From positions 1,996,001-2,060,000 of the forward strand of contig NZ_AP019700.1 in NCBI RefSeq assembly GCF_006738645.1: DNA of 64,000 nt, given 5' to 3'. Below, piece by piece: positions 8,265-17,627 of the stretch. The notes under the pieces are model-generated. The model searched no databases. It had not been told where the DNA came from and worked only from the letters and a program-made list of their open reading frames with translations. How positions within the stretch are numbered: the stretch's first letter is position 1; each line of letters starts with the position of its first letter. Source of the stretch: Stella humosa (GTDB taxonomy: Bacteria; Pseudomonadota; Alphaproteobacteria; ATCC43930; Allostellaceae). The translations under genes were made by a program, and so were the position numbers.

Positions 8265-9131
8265 CTAGCAGGCCGGATCGCCGCCGTCAGTCCCGCCCGT
8301 GCCCCGATCGGCAGAAACCAGTCTCGCCAGATGCGCGAAATCCTCGACCGACAGCTCTTCGGCCCGGCGCGTCGGGTCGATGCCGGCCCGGGACAGCAGC
8401 GCCTCGCCGCCGAGCGGCCGCAGGCTGGCCCGCAGCATCTTGCGGCGCTGGCCGAAGGCGGCCTGGGTCACCCGTTCCAGGGTCGCGCGGTCTGCCGGTG
8501 CCAGGGGCTCCGCCCGCGGCACGATCTCGACCACCGACGAGGTCACCTTGGGCGGCGGCACGAAGGCGCTGGCCGGCACGTCGAAGAGCCGGCGCACCCG
8601 GCAGGTCCACTGCACGATGACCGACAGCCGGCCATAGTCGCTGTCGCCCGGCTGGGCCAGCAGGCGGTCGGCGACCTCCTTCTGGAACATCAGCACGAAG
8701 CCGGCATACTGGTCGGCTCGCTCCAGCCAGCGCAGCAGCAGCGCGGTCGAGACGTTGTAGGGCAGGTTGGCGACGATGCGCCTGGGGGCCGCCGTGCGCT
8801 CGACCGGGTCGACGCGCAGCGCATCGCCCATGACGACCTCCAGCCGGCCGGGATAGACGGCTGCGATCTCGGCGAGGGCGGCAGCACAGCGGTCGTCGCG
8901 CTCGATCGCCAGCAGGTAGCCGGCACCGCATTCCAGCAGCGCCCGGGTCAGCCCGCCCGGGCCGGGGCCGATCTCGATGACCGTGCCGCTGCCGATGTCG
9001 CCCGCCGCCCGGGCGATCCGCCGGGTCAGGTTCAGGTCGAAGAGGAAATGCTGGCCCAGGCCCTTGCGGGCGCCGATGCCGTGGCGGGCGATGACCTCGC
9101 GGAGCGGCGGCAGGCTGTCGGGGGCGCTCAC
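8265..9131 (-). CDS. rsmA: 16S rRNA (adenine1518-N6/adenine1519-N6)-dimethyltransferase
   Basis: A 288-residue KsgA/RsmA. The N-terminal '[10 protein letters not shown]' RNA-binding motif, SAM motif I '[12 protein letters not shown]' (51-62), motif II acidic 'AIERD', 'MGDALRVD', and the catalytic 'VANLPYNVS' (NLPY 122-125) are all present. The enzyme dimethylates two adjacent adenines of 16S rRNA helix 45 late in 30S assembly. The start is the GTG at 9131, overlapping the pdxA stop as GTGA, so it is translationally coupled to pdxA, an arrangement common in proteobacteria. The C-terminal '[16 protein letters not shown]' tail is extra and low-complexity. Confidence 0.96.
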   Translation of the reverse strand: MSAPDSLPPLREVIARHGIGARKGLGQHFLFDLNLTRRIARAAGDIGSGTVIEIGPGPGGLTRALLECGAGYLLAIERDDRCAAALAEIAAVYPGRLEVVMGDALRVDPVERTAAPRRIVANLPYNVSTALLLRWLERADQYAGFVLMFQKEVADRLLAQPGDSDYGRLSVIVQWTCRVRRLFDVPASAFVPPPKVTSSVVEIVPRAEPLAPADRATLERVTQAAFGQRRKMLRASLRPLGGEALLSRAGIDPTRRAEELSVEDFAHLARLVSADRGTGGTDGGDPAC

Positions 9132-10165
9132 TCGGCGGCGACGGGCGGGCGTCCGCGGACCGGGCCGGCGTGGCGGCGGGCGGCGATCTGGCCGGCCATG
9201 ACCATGGCCGCGCGCAGGCTGCCGGCATGGGCGACGCCGGTGCCGGCGATGTCGAGCGCGGTGCCGTGGTCGGGGGACGTGCGCACGAAGGGCAGCCCCA
9301 GGGTGATGTTGACGCCGCCGTCGAAGTCGATCGTCTTCAGCGGGATCAGCGCCTGGTCGTGATACATGCAGAGCGCTGCGTCGTAGCGCGCCCGCGCACG
9401 GGCATGGAACATGGTGTCTGCCGGCAGGGGGCCGCGCGCGTCGATGCCCTCGGCGCGCAGGATCTCGATCGCCGGGACGATGATCTCCAGTTCCTCGCGC
9501 CCCAGGGTCCCATTCTCGCCGGCGTGCGGGTTGAGGCCGGCCACGGCCAGGATCGGCTCGGCGATGCCGAAATCCTGGCGCAGCGCGTGCGCGGTGATGC
9601 GGCCGGCCGTCAGGATCAGGTCGGTCGAGACCATGTCGATGGCGCCGCGCAGCGAACTGTGCACCGTGGCCGGCACCACGCGCAGCTCCGAGCAGGCCAG
9701 CATCATGATTGGGTGCACGCCGCCGCCGGCCAGTTCGGCCAGGAACTCGGTATGGCCGGCATGGCGGAAGCCCGCCGCGTAGAGCGTTTCCTTCTGGATC
9801 GGGTTGGTGACGACGGCACCGGCCGTGCCGTCCTGGACGGCTGCCACCGCGCGCCGGATCGATTCCAGCACCAGGTGCGCCTGGGCGGGGTCGGGGCGGC
9901 CGGGGGTCGGCGTCGGCGCCGCGGACAAGGGCAGCACGGGCAGGGCGCGTGCGAAGACGGCGGCGGCCTCCGACGGATGGGCGATCGTCGCCACGGGCAC
10001 GTCGAAGCCGACCCGCCGCCCGAGGGCCGCCAGCCGCGCCGGGTCGTCGATGATGAAGAAGGGGGCGTCGCCGGGCTCACGTTCCGCCCAGCATCGGAGC
10101 GTGATCTCGCCGCCGATGCCGGCCGGCTCACCCATGGTCAATGCCAGCGGCAGCATGTCGCCCAT
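9128..10165 (-). CDS. pdxA: 4-hydroxythreonine-4-phosphate dehydrogenase
   Basis: A 345-residue PdxA, which oxidises 4-phosphohydroxy-L-threonine with NAD in the DXP-dependent pyridoxal-phosphate pathway. The opening '[15 protein letters not shown]' is diagnostic. Metal ligands are His138 ('GHTEFLAEL'), His214 ('LNPHAGENG') and His269 ('[11 protein letters not shown]'); '[13 protein letters not shown]' closes the active site. The frame is open further upstream, but that part is not protein-like. Start is the ATG at 10165; an ATG at 10156 three codons later is possible. It lies between surA and rsmA as in many proteobacteria. Confidence 0.96.
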   Translation of the reverse strand: MGDMLPLALTMGEPAGIGGEITLRCWAEREPGDAPFFIIDDPARLAALGRRVGFDVPVATIAHPSEAAAVFARALPVLPLSAAPTPTPGRPDPAQAHLVLESIRRAVAAVQDGTAGAVVTNPIQKETLYAAGFRHAGHTEFLAELAGGGVHPIMMLACSELRVVPATVHSSLRGAIDMVSTDLILTAGRITAHALRQDFGIAEPILAVAGLNPHAGENGTLGREELEIIVPAIEILRAEGIDARGPLPADTMFHARARARYDAALCMYHDQALIPLKTIDFDGGVNITLGLPFVRTSPDHGTALDIAGTGVAHAGSLRAAMVMAGQIAARRHAGPVRGRPPVAAE

Positions 10166-10188
10166 CCTGGTCAGGCCCGGTCGCGGGT

Positions 10189-11508
10189 TCAGCTGCGGAT
10201 ATCGATGAAGGCGCTGCGGCGCAGGTCGCGGATGACCCGGCGGGCGACATTCTCCAGGCGCTGCACGGTCAGCGCCTCGGCGATCGCCTCGCGGTCGACC
10301 TTCTCTGCGGCCTTCGACTGGGCCTGGCGCTCGCACACCATCAGCACGATGAAGCCGGCATCGGTCTGCAAGGGCGGCGTCGTCTTGCCGACGGGCTGGC
10401 TGGCCACGATCTGGCGCAGGCGAGGGGGCATGTCGCCCAGCCGCACCTGGCCGAGATCGCCCGAGAGCGAGCCGGATGCCGCCCGGTCGGCCGTCATGTC
10501 GGCACAGTCGCGCACGGTCCGGCTCAGTTCCTCGGCCTGCTGGCGGCGCTGCTGGATGATCTGCGGGCTGGCGCCGGCCGGCACCGGCACGACGATCTGG
10601 CGCAGCGACACCATCTGGTCGTCGGCGGCCGCGGCCTGGGCGCCGGCCGGCTGGCGGCGCTCGATCAGCAGCAGGATGTAGTAGCCGCCCGGCATCTTGA
10701 TGGGACGGCTCAGCTCGCCCGGCTGCATCCCGTCGACGATGGCTTCGAGCTGCGGGTCGAGTTGACCCGGCTGGATCCAGCCGAGATCGCCGCCCTGGGC
10801 GGCCGAGGCGGCACGCGAGAATTGCTGCGCCACCTGTGGGAAGCGGACGCCCGAACGCATCTGCTCGATCAGGCGCTCGGCCGTGCGCGCGACCTCGACT
10901 TCTTCGCTGGGGTTCTCGACCGGCAGGAAGATCTCGGCGACACGGCGCTCGGGGACGGAGGCGGCAGCCTGGCGCTTCTCGATCGCCTCGTCGATCTCCT
11001 CCTCGCTCACGCTGATGCTGCGGGCGTGGCGCCGGCGCATCAGCTTGTTCCACTGGATGTTGGCGCGAAGCTGTTCCTCGGCCGTGCCGCGCGGAACGGA
11101 GTTCTGGTCGAGCCAGGCGTAGAACCCGCCCGGGCCCATGCTGTTCTGCGATTCCAGCCGCTTGATGTTGTCGGCCAGTTCCTGCTCGCTCACCCGGATC
11201 GAGGCACGGGCCGATTCCTGGGCCTGCAGGCGCTCGTCGATCAGGGTGCGCAGCACCTGGGCACGCATGCGGTCGACGTTCTCTGCCGTCGGCGGCTGGC
11301 CGGAGGCAGCCAGCACCAGGCGCACGCGGGCGTCGACGTCGTGGGCCGTCACGATGTCCTCGTTCACCACGGCCGCGATGCGGGTCGAAGCCTGCTGGGC
11401 CAGCAGCGGGGCCGCCGGCTGGACGAGGAGGAGCGGGGCCAGAAGCAGCAGCGACGCCGCCGCCCGGCGGCCATGGCGAAGGATGGAAAAGCCGGAAGGC
11501 ATGCGCAT
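10189..11508 (-). CDS. surA: periplasmic peptidyl-prolyl isomerase/chaperone SurA
   Basis: A 439-residue SurA-type chaperone. Signal peptide about 1-38 ('ASLLLLAPLLLVQPAAPLLA'), then the N-terminal SurA domain ('RIAAVVNEDIVTAHDVDARV', 'LIDERLQAQES') and a clear parvulin domain at about 195-300 ('GGDLGWIQPGQLDPQLEAIV', 'MPGGYYILLLIERR'). A second, weaker parvulin-like segment follows ('VSLRQIVVPVP', 'SGDLGQVRLGDMP'). It escorts unfolded outer-membrane proteins, including LptD, to the BAM complex. Its ATG overlaps the lptD stop as TGATG, coupling chaperone and client. Confidence 0.93.
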   Translation of the reverse strand: MRMPSGFSILRHGRRAAASLLLLAPLLLVQPAAPLLAQQASTRIAAVVNEDIVTAHDVDARVRLVLAASGQPPTAENVDRMRAQVLRTLIDERLQAQESARASIRVSEQELADNIKRLESQNSMGPGGFYAWLDQNSVPRGTAEEQLRANIQWNKLMRRRHARSISVSEEEIDEAIEKRQAAASVPERRVAEIFLPVENPSEEVEVARTAERLIEQMRSGVRFPQVAQQFSRAASAAQGGDLGWIQPGQLDPQLEAIVDGMQPGELSRPIKMPGGYYILLLIERRQPAGAQAAAADDQMVSLRQIVVPVPAGASPQIIQQRRQQAEELSRTVRDCADMTADRAASGSLSGDLGQVRLGDMPPRLRQIVASQPVGKTTPPLQTDAGFIVLMVCERQAQSKAAEKVDREAIAEALTVQRLENVARRVIRDLRRSAFIDIRS

Positions 11509-13796
11509 CAGAGGAAATCCACCCGTGGCAAGCCGAACTCGCCAAGATTCTTGAAGTAGAGGCGGACGAGGATCGCGTCCGACGGCTCGATGTCGAGATC
11601 CTGCGTCCGGGTGCGGCGATAGCTGATCACGACCGTGAGGCAGTCATCCTCATACTTGGCGCCCAGCGTCGAATCCAGCACGTCGCCACCGTTCTTCAGG
11701 TCGATCGTGCTCTGGCCGAAGAGCGACCAGAACTGGCTGATCCGGGCCGATGCGCCGAGGCCCAGCTCCTCGCGCTTGCCGGTGACCGGCTCGTTCGGCG
11801 GCGCGTCGAGGAAGATGTAGCTGCCATAGAGCTTCAGCCAGGAGGGGCCGCCGGAGGCGCCGATCTCGTGCCGTCGCGCGGCCAGATTGTCCTTGTCGAG
11901 GCGGAAACGGTAGAGCAGGTCGAGATATTCCCACGGCGACACGACGAACCGGCCGACGATGTCCGAGCGCTTGTCCTCCGCGCCCGAGCCGATCGGCATC
12001 GCCCGGTTTTCCTGCAGGCTGTAGCTCTGGGCGATGAAGGTGCGCACGCTCATGCCGCCCGGCAGGTAGGCGCCGAGGTTGAGGCCATAGGCCACCCGCT
12101 GCCCGCTGTCGAAGCGGTCGAGGCCGGGGAAGCGGTTGGGCCGCATGATGTTCACGTCGTTCAGCTCGAAGCCGAGGCTGTCCTCGTTCGGCACGCTGTT
12201 CTGGCGGCCCAGCACGGGCGATGCCGCGAACATGGCCACCGGCTCGATCAGGTACTGCACGCCCGGATCGTTGCGGACCCAGGGGTAGCTCCAGTTCACC
12301 GAAAGCTGCGGCAGCAGGCGGGCCGTCGTGGCGTCGCGCGTCGGGCTGGCGTCGCCCAGCGCTGCATCCACCGCCAGGTCGTTCGCCCAGTAGGCATCGC
12401 CACGCATGGTGGCGGCGAAGGTGTAGCGGTCGCCGAGCGAGGACTGCCATGGCATCTGCCAGCCGCCGTTGATCGACAGGCGGCGGCTGTCGGTGCCGTC
12501 CTCGCGCATCAGGTTCAGGATGTTGGCGTCGGCCGACCAGTAGGCCCCACGCTCGTTGGGCTCGCCCAAATAGTGGACGTTGGCGACGGGGGCCACCACC
12601 GGCTGCCGGCTTGCGCGATCCTCCGGCCGCAGGCCCTGGAAGGCATAGGCGCTGACGTCGGCGTAGCTGCGGCCGCGGAAGCCCTCCACGAAGGCCCGCG
12701 TCGTCAGCGACTCCTCGGAGCCATAGCCGTAGCGCCGCATGTAGGTCTTGTCGGTCGTCCGCGCCAGGTCGAGGCCGGCGCGCCAAGTGTCGTCGAGGTC
12801 GATGCGGGCCTTGCCCTTCACATGGCCGCGGAACTTGTCGGTCGAGGTGACGGGGGCATCCTTGGTGCCGGTGGTGCGGTCCGCCACCGTGGCGCTGGCG
12901 CCGATCTCGTAGAAGCCGTTGCGCAGCCTCTGGCGCAGTTCGCCGCCGACCACCAAGCCCTGCTGGCTGGTGACGATCGGCTCGAACGTGAAGTCCATGC
13001 TGTCGGAAATGACGAAATAGTACGGCACGCGGGCGAACACGCCGAGGTCTGTCTTGGCGCCGACGGTGGGGGCAAGGAAGCCGCTCTGCCGCTTCACCGT
13101 CGGGTCGGGATGCGAGAAATAGGGCGTGTAGGCCACCGGGATGCCCATGATCTCCATGGTCGCGTCGCGGTACTGGACCGTCTTGCGCTCCTGGTCGTGG
13201 ATCACGCGGGCGGCCCGGATCTGCCACATCGGCGGCCGGGTCGGGTCGGTCTTGCACAGCACGCAGGGCGAATAGACGCCCTGGTCGAGTTCGGTGCGGT
13301 TGCCGTTGCTGCGGGTGGCATCGTTGCCAGCCATGCGGCCGCCATCGGTCATCAGCATGCGGACGTTGCGCACGAAGCCGTCGCGCAGCCCCTCCTGCAA
13401 CTCGACATAGTCGGCGAAGATGACGTCGCCGGTCGGCTCCAGGATGCTGACGTTGCCCGATGCCGTCGCGGTGTTGGTGCGCTGGTTATAGGACACGACG
13501 TCGGCCATCAGCGTGCGCTGGTCCTGGGTCATCTCGACCTTGCCGCGCGCCACGATGATGCCCAGCTCGTTGTCGTGCGACAACTCGTCGGCCGAGAACA
13601 GCACCGGCTGGGTCGTGTCCTGCTTGACGCCGCCCGCGCCGGGCAAGGTGATGCCCTGGCCGGTGCGCTGTTGCGGCGTCTGGGCCACGGCACTGCCCGC
13701 AGCAAGCGGCAATAGCGCGATGCCGGCCAGCAAGCAGCAGAAGGCACCGGCCAGTCCGGTGGCGATGGGGCGGGAAGGGCGCATGTCGTCAGCCAT
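11508..13796 (-). CDS. lptD: LPS-assembly outer-membrane protein LptD
   Basis: A 762-residue LptD: signal peptide 1-39 (ends 'AAGSAVAQ'), periplasmic OstA/LptA-like beta-jellyroll (about 65-180), and a C-terminal beta-barrel ending in 'EFGLPRVDFL' with terminal hydrophobic residues as the BAM signal. Mature cysteines that I see are Cys178 and Cys181 ('SPCVLCKTD') and Cys719 ('YEDDCLTVV'), so at most one inter-domain disulfide, fewer than the two in E. coli. LptD inserts lipopolysaccharide into the outer leaflet with LptE. It overlaps lptG by 8 nt and surA by 3 nt. Confidence 0.95.
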   Translation of the reverse strand: MADDMRPSRPIATGLAGAFCCLLAGIALLPLAAGSAVAQTPQQRTGQGITLPGAGGVKQDTTQPVLFSADELSHDNELGIIVARGKVEMTQDQRTLMADVVSYNQRTNTATASGNVSILEPTGDVIFADYVELQEGLRDGFVRNVRMLMTDGGRMAGNDATRSNGNRTELDQGVYSPCVLCKTDPTRPPMWQIRAARVIHDQERKTVQYRDATMEIMGIPVAYTPYFSHPDPTVKRQSGFLAPTVGAKTDLGVFARVPYYFVISDSMDFTFEPIVTSQQGLVVGGELRQRLRNGFYEIGASATVADRTTGTKDAPVTSTDKFRGHVKGKARIDLDDTWRAGLDLARTTDKTYMRRYGYGSEESLTTRAFVEGFRGRSYADVSAYAFQGLRPEDRASRQPVVAPVANVHYLGEPNERGAYWSADANILNLMREDGTDSRRLSINGGWQMPWQSSLGDRYTFAATMRGDAYWANDLAVDAALGDASPTRDATTARLLPQLSVNWSYPWVRNDPGVQYLIEPVAMFAASPVLGRQNSVPNEDSLGFELNDVNIMRPNRFPGLDRFDSGQRVAYGLNLGAYLPGGMSVRTFIAQSYSLQENRAMPIGSGAEDKRSDIVGRFVVSPWEYLDLLYRFRLDKDNLAARRHEIGASGGPSWLKLYGSYIFLDAPPNEPVTGKREELGLGASARISQFWSLFGQSTIDLKNGGDVLDSTLGAKYEDDCLTVVISYRRTRTQDLDIEPSDAILVRLYFKNLGEFGLPRVDFL

Positions 13797-14883
13797 CTTC
13801 GGCGTGTAGCAGAATCGACGCGCCTATCAAAAGGCATACGCCGGCGGGGGTCCAGGCGGCGAGGGCGATCGGGATGTTGGCGGCGAGACCGAGCGCGAAC
13901 ACGACGTCCGACAGAAAGTGCAGCAGGAAGCCCGTAAGCACCCCGCCCAGGATGAGCCAGGTGGTGCCGCCGCGGCGCGTATGGCGCAGGGCGAAGGTGG
14001 CGGCGATCAGCACCAGCGCACCCAGCAGGATCGGCTGGGCCAGCAGGGAGTGCCAGTAGAGCCGGTGGCGGTGGGCGGAGAAGCCGGCCGTCTCCAGCAG
14101 GGTGATGAAGCTGGGCAGTTCCCAGAACGAGATCGTCTCGGGTGCCGCGAAACTGTCCTGGAGCCCACGCGTCGTCATCGTCGTGGGCAGGACGACCTCA
14201 CCCACCGGCACGGCGGACTGCCCGGGCGTCCACGACCAGGCGTCGAAGAGGCGCCAGCTCTGTTCCTCGAGCCGGGCGCTGGCGGCGTCGTAGCGACGGG
14301 CCAGCCGGTCGTTCTCGCGGAATTGCAGGACCGTGACTTCGAGCAGCCGCCCGTCGTCCGGGGCGACGCGGAGGGAATGGATGATGGTCGGCCCCTCCTC
14401 GTCGTTCTGGCGCAGCCACAGCCCGGTACGCGACAGGGCCAGATCGCTGGTGCGTCCCTTCAGCACCCGGCTCTCCAGCCCGTCATAGCGGTTGCGCAGG
14501 ATCGAGGCCACGGGATTGAAGACCGTGACCGCCAGGATGCCGATGACGAACGCCACCAGGACGGCCGGGGCCAGGAACTGCCAGGCGGAAACCCCGGCGG
14601 CGCGGGCGACCAGCAGCTCGCTGCTGCGGGTCAGCCGCCAGAAGGCCAGCATGCTGCCGAACAGCATGGCGAACGGCAGGATCTCCTGTGCCAGGTAGGG
14701 CAGCTTGAAGATCGCCATCTGCAGCAGGATGGGGACGGTCGCTTCGGCCTTGCTGCCCGACCGGCGCAGCAGCTCGACGATGTCGATCACGAAGGCGACG
14801 CCGACCATCCCCACGAAGACGCCGCCGCACCAGGCGGCGAACTGCCGGGCGATGTAGCGCGAAAGGGTGGGGGAGATGCTCAT
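13789..14883 (-). CDS. lptG: LPS export ABC transporter permease LptG
   Basis: A 364-residue YjgP/YjgQ-family permease. Three N-terminal membrane segments ('GVFVGMVGVAFVIDIVELL', 'ILPFAMLFGSMLAFWRL', 'FLAPAVLVAFVIGILAVTVF') flank the typical 'SSELLVARAAGVS' coupling-helix motif; a periplasmic jellyroll (about 130-255) follows, then three C-terminal segments beginning with 'LYWHSLLAQPILLGALVLIA'. With LptF and LptB it extracts LPS from the inner membrane and feeds LptC/A/D. Assignment as LptG rather than LptF rests on being second and on closer similarity to the G type; the partner gene overlaps by an ATGA. Confidence 0.92.
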   Translation of the reverse strand: MSISPTLSRYIARQFAAWCGGVFVGMVGVAFVIDIVELLRRSGSKAEATVPILLQMAIFKLPYLAQEILPFAMLFGSMLAFWRLTRSSELLVARAAGVSAWQFLAPAVLVAFVIGILAVTVFNPVASILRNRYDGLESRVLKGRTSDLALSRTGLWLRQNDEEGPTIIHSLRVAPDDGRLLEVTVLQFRENDRLARRYDAASARLEEQSWRLFDAWSWTPGQSAVPVGEVVLPTTMTTRGLQDSFAAPETISFWELPSFITLLETAGFSAHRHRLYWHSLLAQPILLGALVLIAATFALRHTRRGGTTWLILGGVLTGFLLHFLSDVVFALGLAANIPIALAAWTPAGVCLLIGASILLHAEDG

Positions 14884-15998
14884 GCCGCCGGCGCTGCCGC
14901 GGGCGCCGCGTGCCGCCGGCCGCGCGGCCGCAGCATCAGGAAGATCCCGGCCGCCATCGGCAGCAGCAGGTTCAGGTGCATCAGGGGCAAGAGGGCCGGC
15001 GTCTTGTTGGCGAGGTTGTTGAACGCGATGTTGCCGACCTGCACCCCGAAGGCGATGCCGATGGCGCCCATCAGCCGCCAGGTCTGTCCGCGCCGGTTGA
15101 ATTCGCCGCCCAGCAGACAGCCCAGCGCCAGCAGGGCATAGGCGAAGGGATAGAGCGGGGCCAGGATGCGCTGGTGCCCCTCGACCATCAGGCGGTGGCC
15201 GTAGTAGCGGTCGGCCTGGGTGCCGGACGGGAAGAACAGCTCCGGCAGGTAGCGTTCCTGCGGCTCGTGCCAGCGCGCACCCGGCGCGTCGCGCACGTCG
15301 CCCAGCTCTATGATGTAGCGGTCGAAGGCCAGCACCGACAGGCGGTGGGTCTTGCGGTCGAGCTCCTGGCGGGTCCCGTTCATCATCACGATGCGCGGGC
15401 CGGAGTCGGTCTGGGCCAGCGCCCCGCGCTCGGCCGTCAGCGTCGCCGGCCGGCCATCGACGCGCTCGTCCTGGATCATCAGGCCCAGAAGCTCCCCCGA
15501 TGGCGATTGCTGGCGGATATAGACCGTGACCTTGTCGGTGATGCTGTTGAAGACCCCTTCCTGCAGCAGGATCGAGGCGAAATTGTTGCGGATCTCGAAC
15601 TGCAGGTCCTTGAAGGCGCGGAACGAGGTCGGCAGGAAATAGAGGCTGAGGGCAAAGCCCAGCAGGCTGGCGGTGGCCGCCACCAGCAGGGCGGGCCGCG
15701 CCAGGCCCATCTGGCTGACGCCGGTCGCCCGCAGCACCACCAGCTCGCTGTCGGTGATGAGGCGATGGTAGGTGAAGAGGATCGCGGCAAAGGTCGCGAT
15801 CGGCAGCACCACCTCAAGGAAGCGCGGCAGCAGCAGCAGCGCCAGATAGAGGAACGTGCCCACGGAGACGCCGCGGTTGACGATCAGCTCGATCAGCCGC
15901 AGCGATTGGGACAGCCAAATGGCAAAGCACAGCCCGATCGCGATGAAGGCGAGGACCGTCAGACACTGGCGGTAAACGTAGCGATCGATGCCCAGCAT
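14880..15998 (-). CDS. lptF: LPS export ABC transporter permease LptF
   Basis: A 372-residue paralogue of the next gene. It has the same layout: membrane segments 'CLTVLAFIAIGLCFAIWL', 'VLPIATFAAILFTYHRL' and 'ALLVAATASLLGFALSLYFL', the 'DSELVVLRATGVSQMGL' coupling motif, a periplasmic jellyroll, and three C-terminal segments. 'LPTSFRAFKDLQFEIRNNFA' after TM3 is typical for LptF. It heads the minus-strand envelope run and is divergent from pepA across a 138-nt gap. Start ATG at 15998. Signal-peptide-like low-complexity alanines close the C-terminus. Confidence 0.92.
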   Translation of the reverse strand: MLGIDRYVYRQCLTVLAFIAIGLCFAIWLSQSLRLIELIVNRGVSVGTFLYLALLLLPRFLEVVLPIATFAAILFTYHRLITDSELVVLRATGVSQMGLARPALLVAATASLLGFALSLYFLPTSFRAFKDLQFEIRNNFASILLQEGVFNSITDKVTVYIRQQSPSGELLGLMIQDERVDGRPATLTAERGALAQTDSGPRIVMMNGTRQELDRKTHRLSVLAFDRYIIELGDVRDAPGARWHEPQERYLPELFFPSGTQADRYYGHRLMVEGHQRILAPLYPFAYALLALGCLLGGEFNRRGQTWRLMGAIGIAFGVQVGNIAFNNLANKTPALLPLMHLNLLLPMAAGIFLMLRPRGRRHAAPAAAPAA

Positions 15999-16060
15999 GA
16001 CCGCCCGATTATAGGAAGTGCGTCCGCGTCGCGGATAGAAGCAAATATCCGGGCCTGCGG

Positions 16061-16089
16061 TTGACAGCGGGGAGCGGCGGGGTCTATCC
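16061..16089 (+). promoter_or_regulatory. putative sigma-70 promoter for pepA
   Basis: A perfect TTGACA -35 hexamer at 16061-16066, a 17-nt spacer and CTATCC at 16084-16089 (or TATCCG one base later). The -10 match is weak, but the site is correctly placed 48 nt before the pepA ATG in the divergent lptF/pepA gap. Confidence 0.5.
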
Positions 16090-16136
16090 GGGCCGGTCGT
16101 TCCGATCGCCCGATCCGCCTATTGCTGGAGACCCCC

Positions 16137-17627
16137 ATGGAAATCCGTTTCGCCAACGCCGCGGCCCCGAAAGCGGGCGCCCTGGCACTGCTGGTCCACG
16201 AAGGCCGCGTGCTGACCGAGGCTGGCCGGGCGATGGACGAGGCGACCGGCGGGGCGCTGGTCCGCGCCATGGAAGCCAGCCGATTCGAGGGCAAGCGCGA
16301 CCAGCAACTGGTCATCGTCGCCCCGGCCGGGGTCGCGCTGACGCGGATCGTGCTCTGCGGCGCGGGCAAGGCGGGTGAGGCCGATGCCGCCCGCTACCAG
16401 GCGCTGGGCGGCGCGGTCGCGGCCGCCTTCAACGCCGCTGGCGACAAGGAAGGCACGATCCTGATCGACGGTGTCGAGGGCGAGAAGTCCGACCTGGCCG
16501 AGGCGGCGGCCGAGGCGGCGTTCGGCGCGCGGATGCGCAGCTATCGCTTCGACAAGTACCGCACCACCGAGAAGCCCGAGAAGAAGCCGACGCTGGAGCG
16601 CCTGACGATCGCGGCGACCAATTCCGCCAAGCGCGTCTATGCCGCCCGTGAGGCGGTGGCCGACGGCGTGTTCCTGACCCGCGACCTGGTGTCGGAGCCG
16701 GGCAACATTCTTTATCCTGAAACCTTAGCCGATGCCGCCAAAGCCTTGAAAAAGGATGGTGTTACGGTTGAAGTGCTGGATGAGAAGGCGATCCGCAAGC
16801 TGGGCATGGGGGCGCTGATCGGCGTCGCCATCGGCAGCGTCCGGCCGCCCCGCGTCGTCGTCATGCAGTGGAACGGCGGCCGCAAGGGCGAGGCGCCGAT
16901 CGCCTTCGTCGGCAAGGGCGTGACGTTCGACACCGGCGGCATCTCGATCAAGCCGGCCGGCGGCATGGAAGACATGAAGTGGGACATGGCCGGCGCCGGC
17001 GTCGTCATCGGTCTGATGCGGGCGCTGGCCCGGCGCGAGGCGGCGGTGAATGCCGTTGCCGTGGTGGCGCTGGTCGAGAACATGCCGTCGGGCTCGGCCC
17101 AGCGGCCGGGCGACGTCGTCACCTCGATGTCGGGCCAGACCATCGAGGTCCTGAACACCGACGCCGAGGGCCGGCTGATCCTGGCGGACGCCTGCTGGTA
17201 CTGCCAGGACCGCTTCAAGCCGCAGGCGATGATCAACCTGGCGACCCTGACCGGGGCCATCATCGTGGCCCTGGGCGACCATCATGCCGGGCTCTTCTCG
17301 AACGACGACACGCTGTCGGAGCGCTTGGCCGCTGCCGGCAAGTCGGTCGGCGAGCAGCTTTGGCGCCTGCCGCTGGCGGACTACTACGACAAGCAGATCG
17401 ACAGCGACATCGCCGACGTGAAGAACATCGCCGCCAACCGCGGTGCCGGCAGCATCATCGGCGCGCAGTTCATCCAGCGCTTCGTCAACAAGGTGCCGTG
17501 GGCCCATCTCGACATCGCCGGCGTCACCTGGTCCAAGGCCGACACGGCGATCACGCCCAAGGGTGCGACGGCCTTCGGCCTGCGCCTGCTCGACCGACTG
17601 GTCGCCGACCATTACGAAGGCAAGTGA
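16137..17627 (+). CDS. pepA: leucyl aminopeptidase (M17)
   Basis: A 496-residue M17 cytosol aminopeptidase. The catalytic half carries 'FVGKGVTFDTGGISIKPA' (Lys260, Asp265, Lys272), 'MKWDMAGAG' (Asp283) and the signature 'NTDAEGRLIL' (Asp342, Glu344), all ligands of the two zinc ions or catalytic residues. It releases N-terminal residues, typically Leu, and acts as a cytoplasmic hexamer. The ATG at 16137 has CTGGAG seven bases upstream; a TTG at 16122 is an unlikely alternative. Codons for residues 189-217 (16703-16787) are strikingly AT-rich compared with the rest. holC overlaps the stop, a widespread proteobacterial pairing. Confidence 0.96.
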   Translation: MEIRFANAAAPKAGALALLVHEGRVLTEAGRAMDEATGGALVRAMEASRFEGKRDQQLVIVAPAGVALTRIVLCGAGKAGEADAARYQALGGAVAAAFNAAGDKEGTILIDGVEGEKSDLAEAAAEAAFGARMRSYRFDKYRTTEKPEKKPTLERLTIAATNSAKRVYAAREAVADGVFLTRDLVSEPGNILYPETLADAAKALKKDGVTVEVLDEKAIRKLGMGALIGVAIGSVRPPRVVVMQWNGGRKGEAPIAFVGKGVTFDTGGISIKPAGGMEDMKWDMAGAGVVIGLMRALARREAAVNAVAVVALVENMPSGSAQRPGDVVTSMSGQTIEVLNTDAEGRLILADACWYCQDRFKPQAMINLATLTGAIIVALGDHHAGLFSNDDTLSERLAAAGKSVGEQLWRLPLADYYDKQIDSDIADVKNIAANRGAGSIIGAQFIQRFVNKVPWAHLDIAGVTWSKADTAITPKGATAFGLRLLDRLVADHYEGK

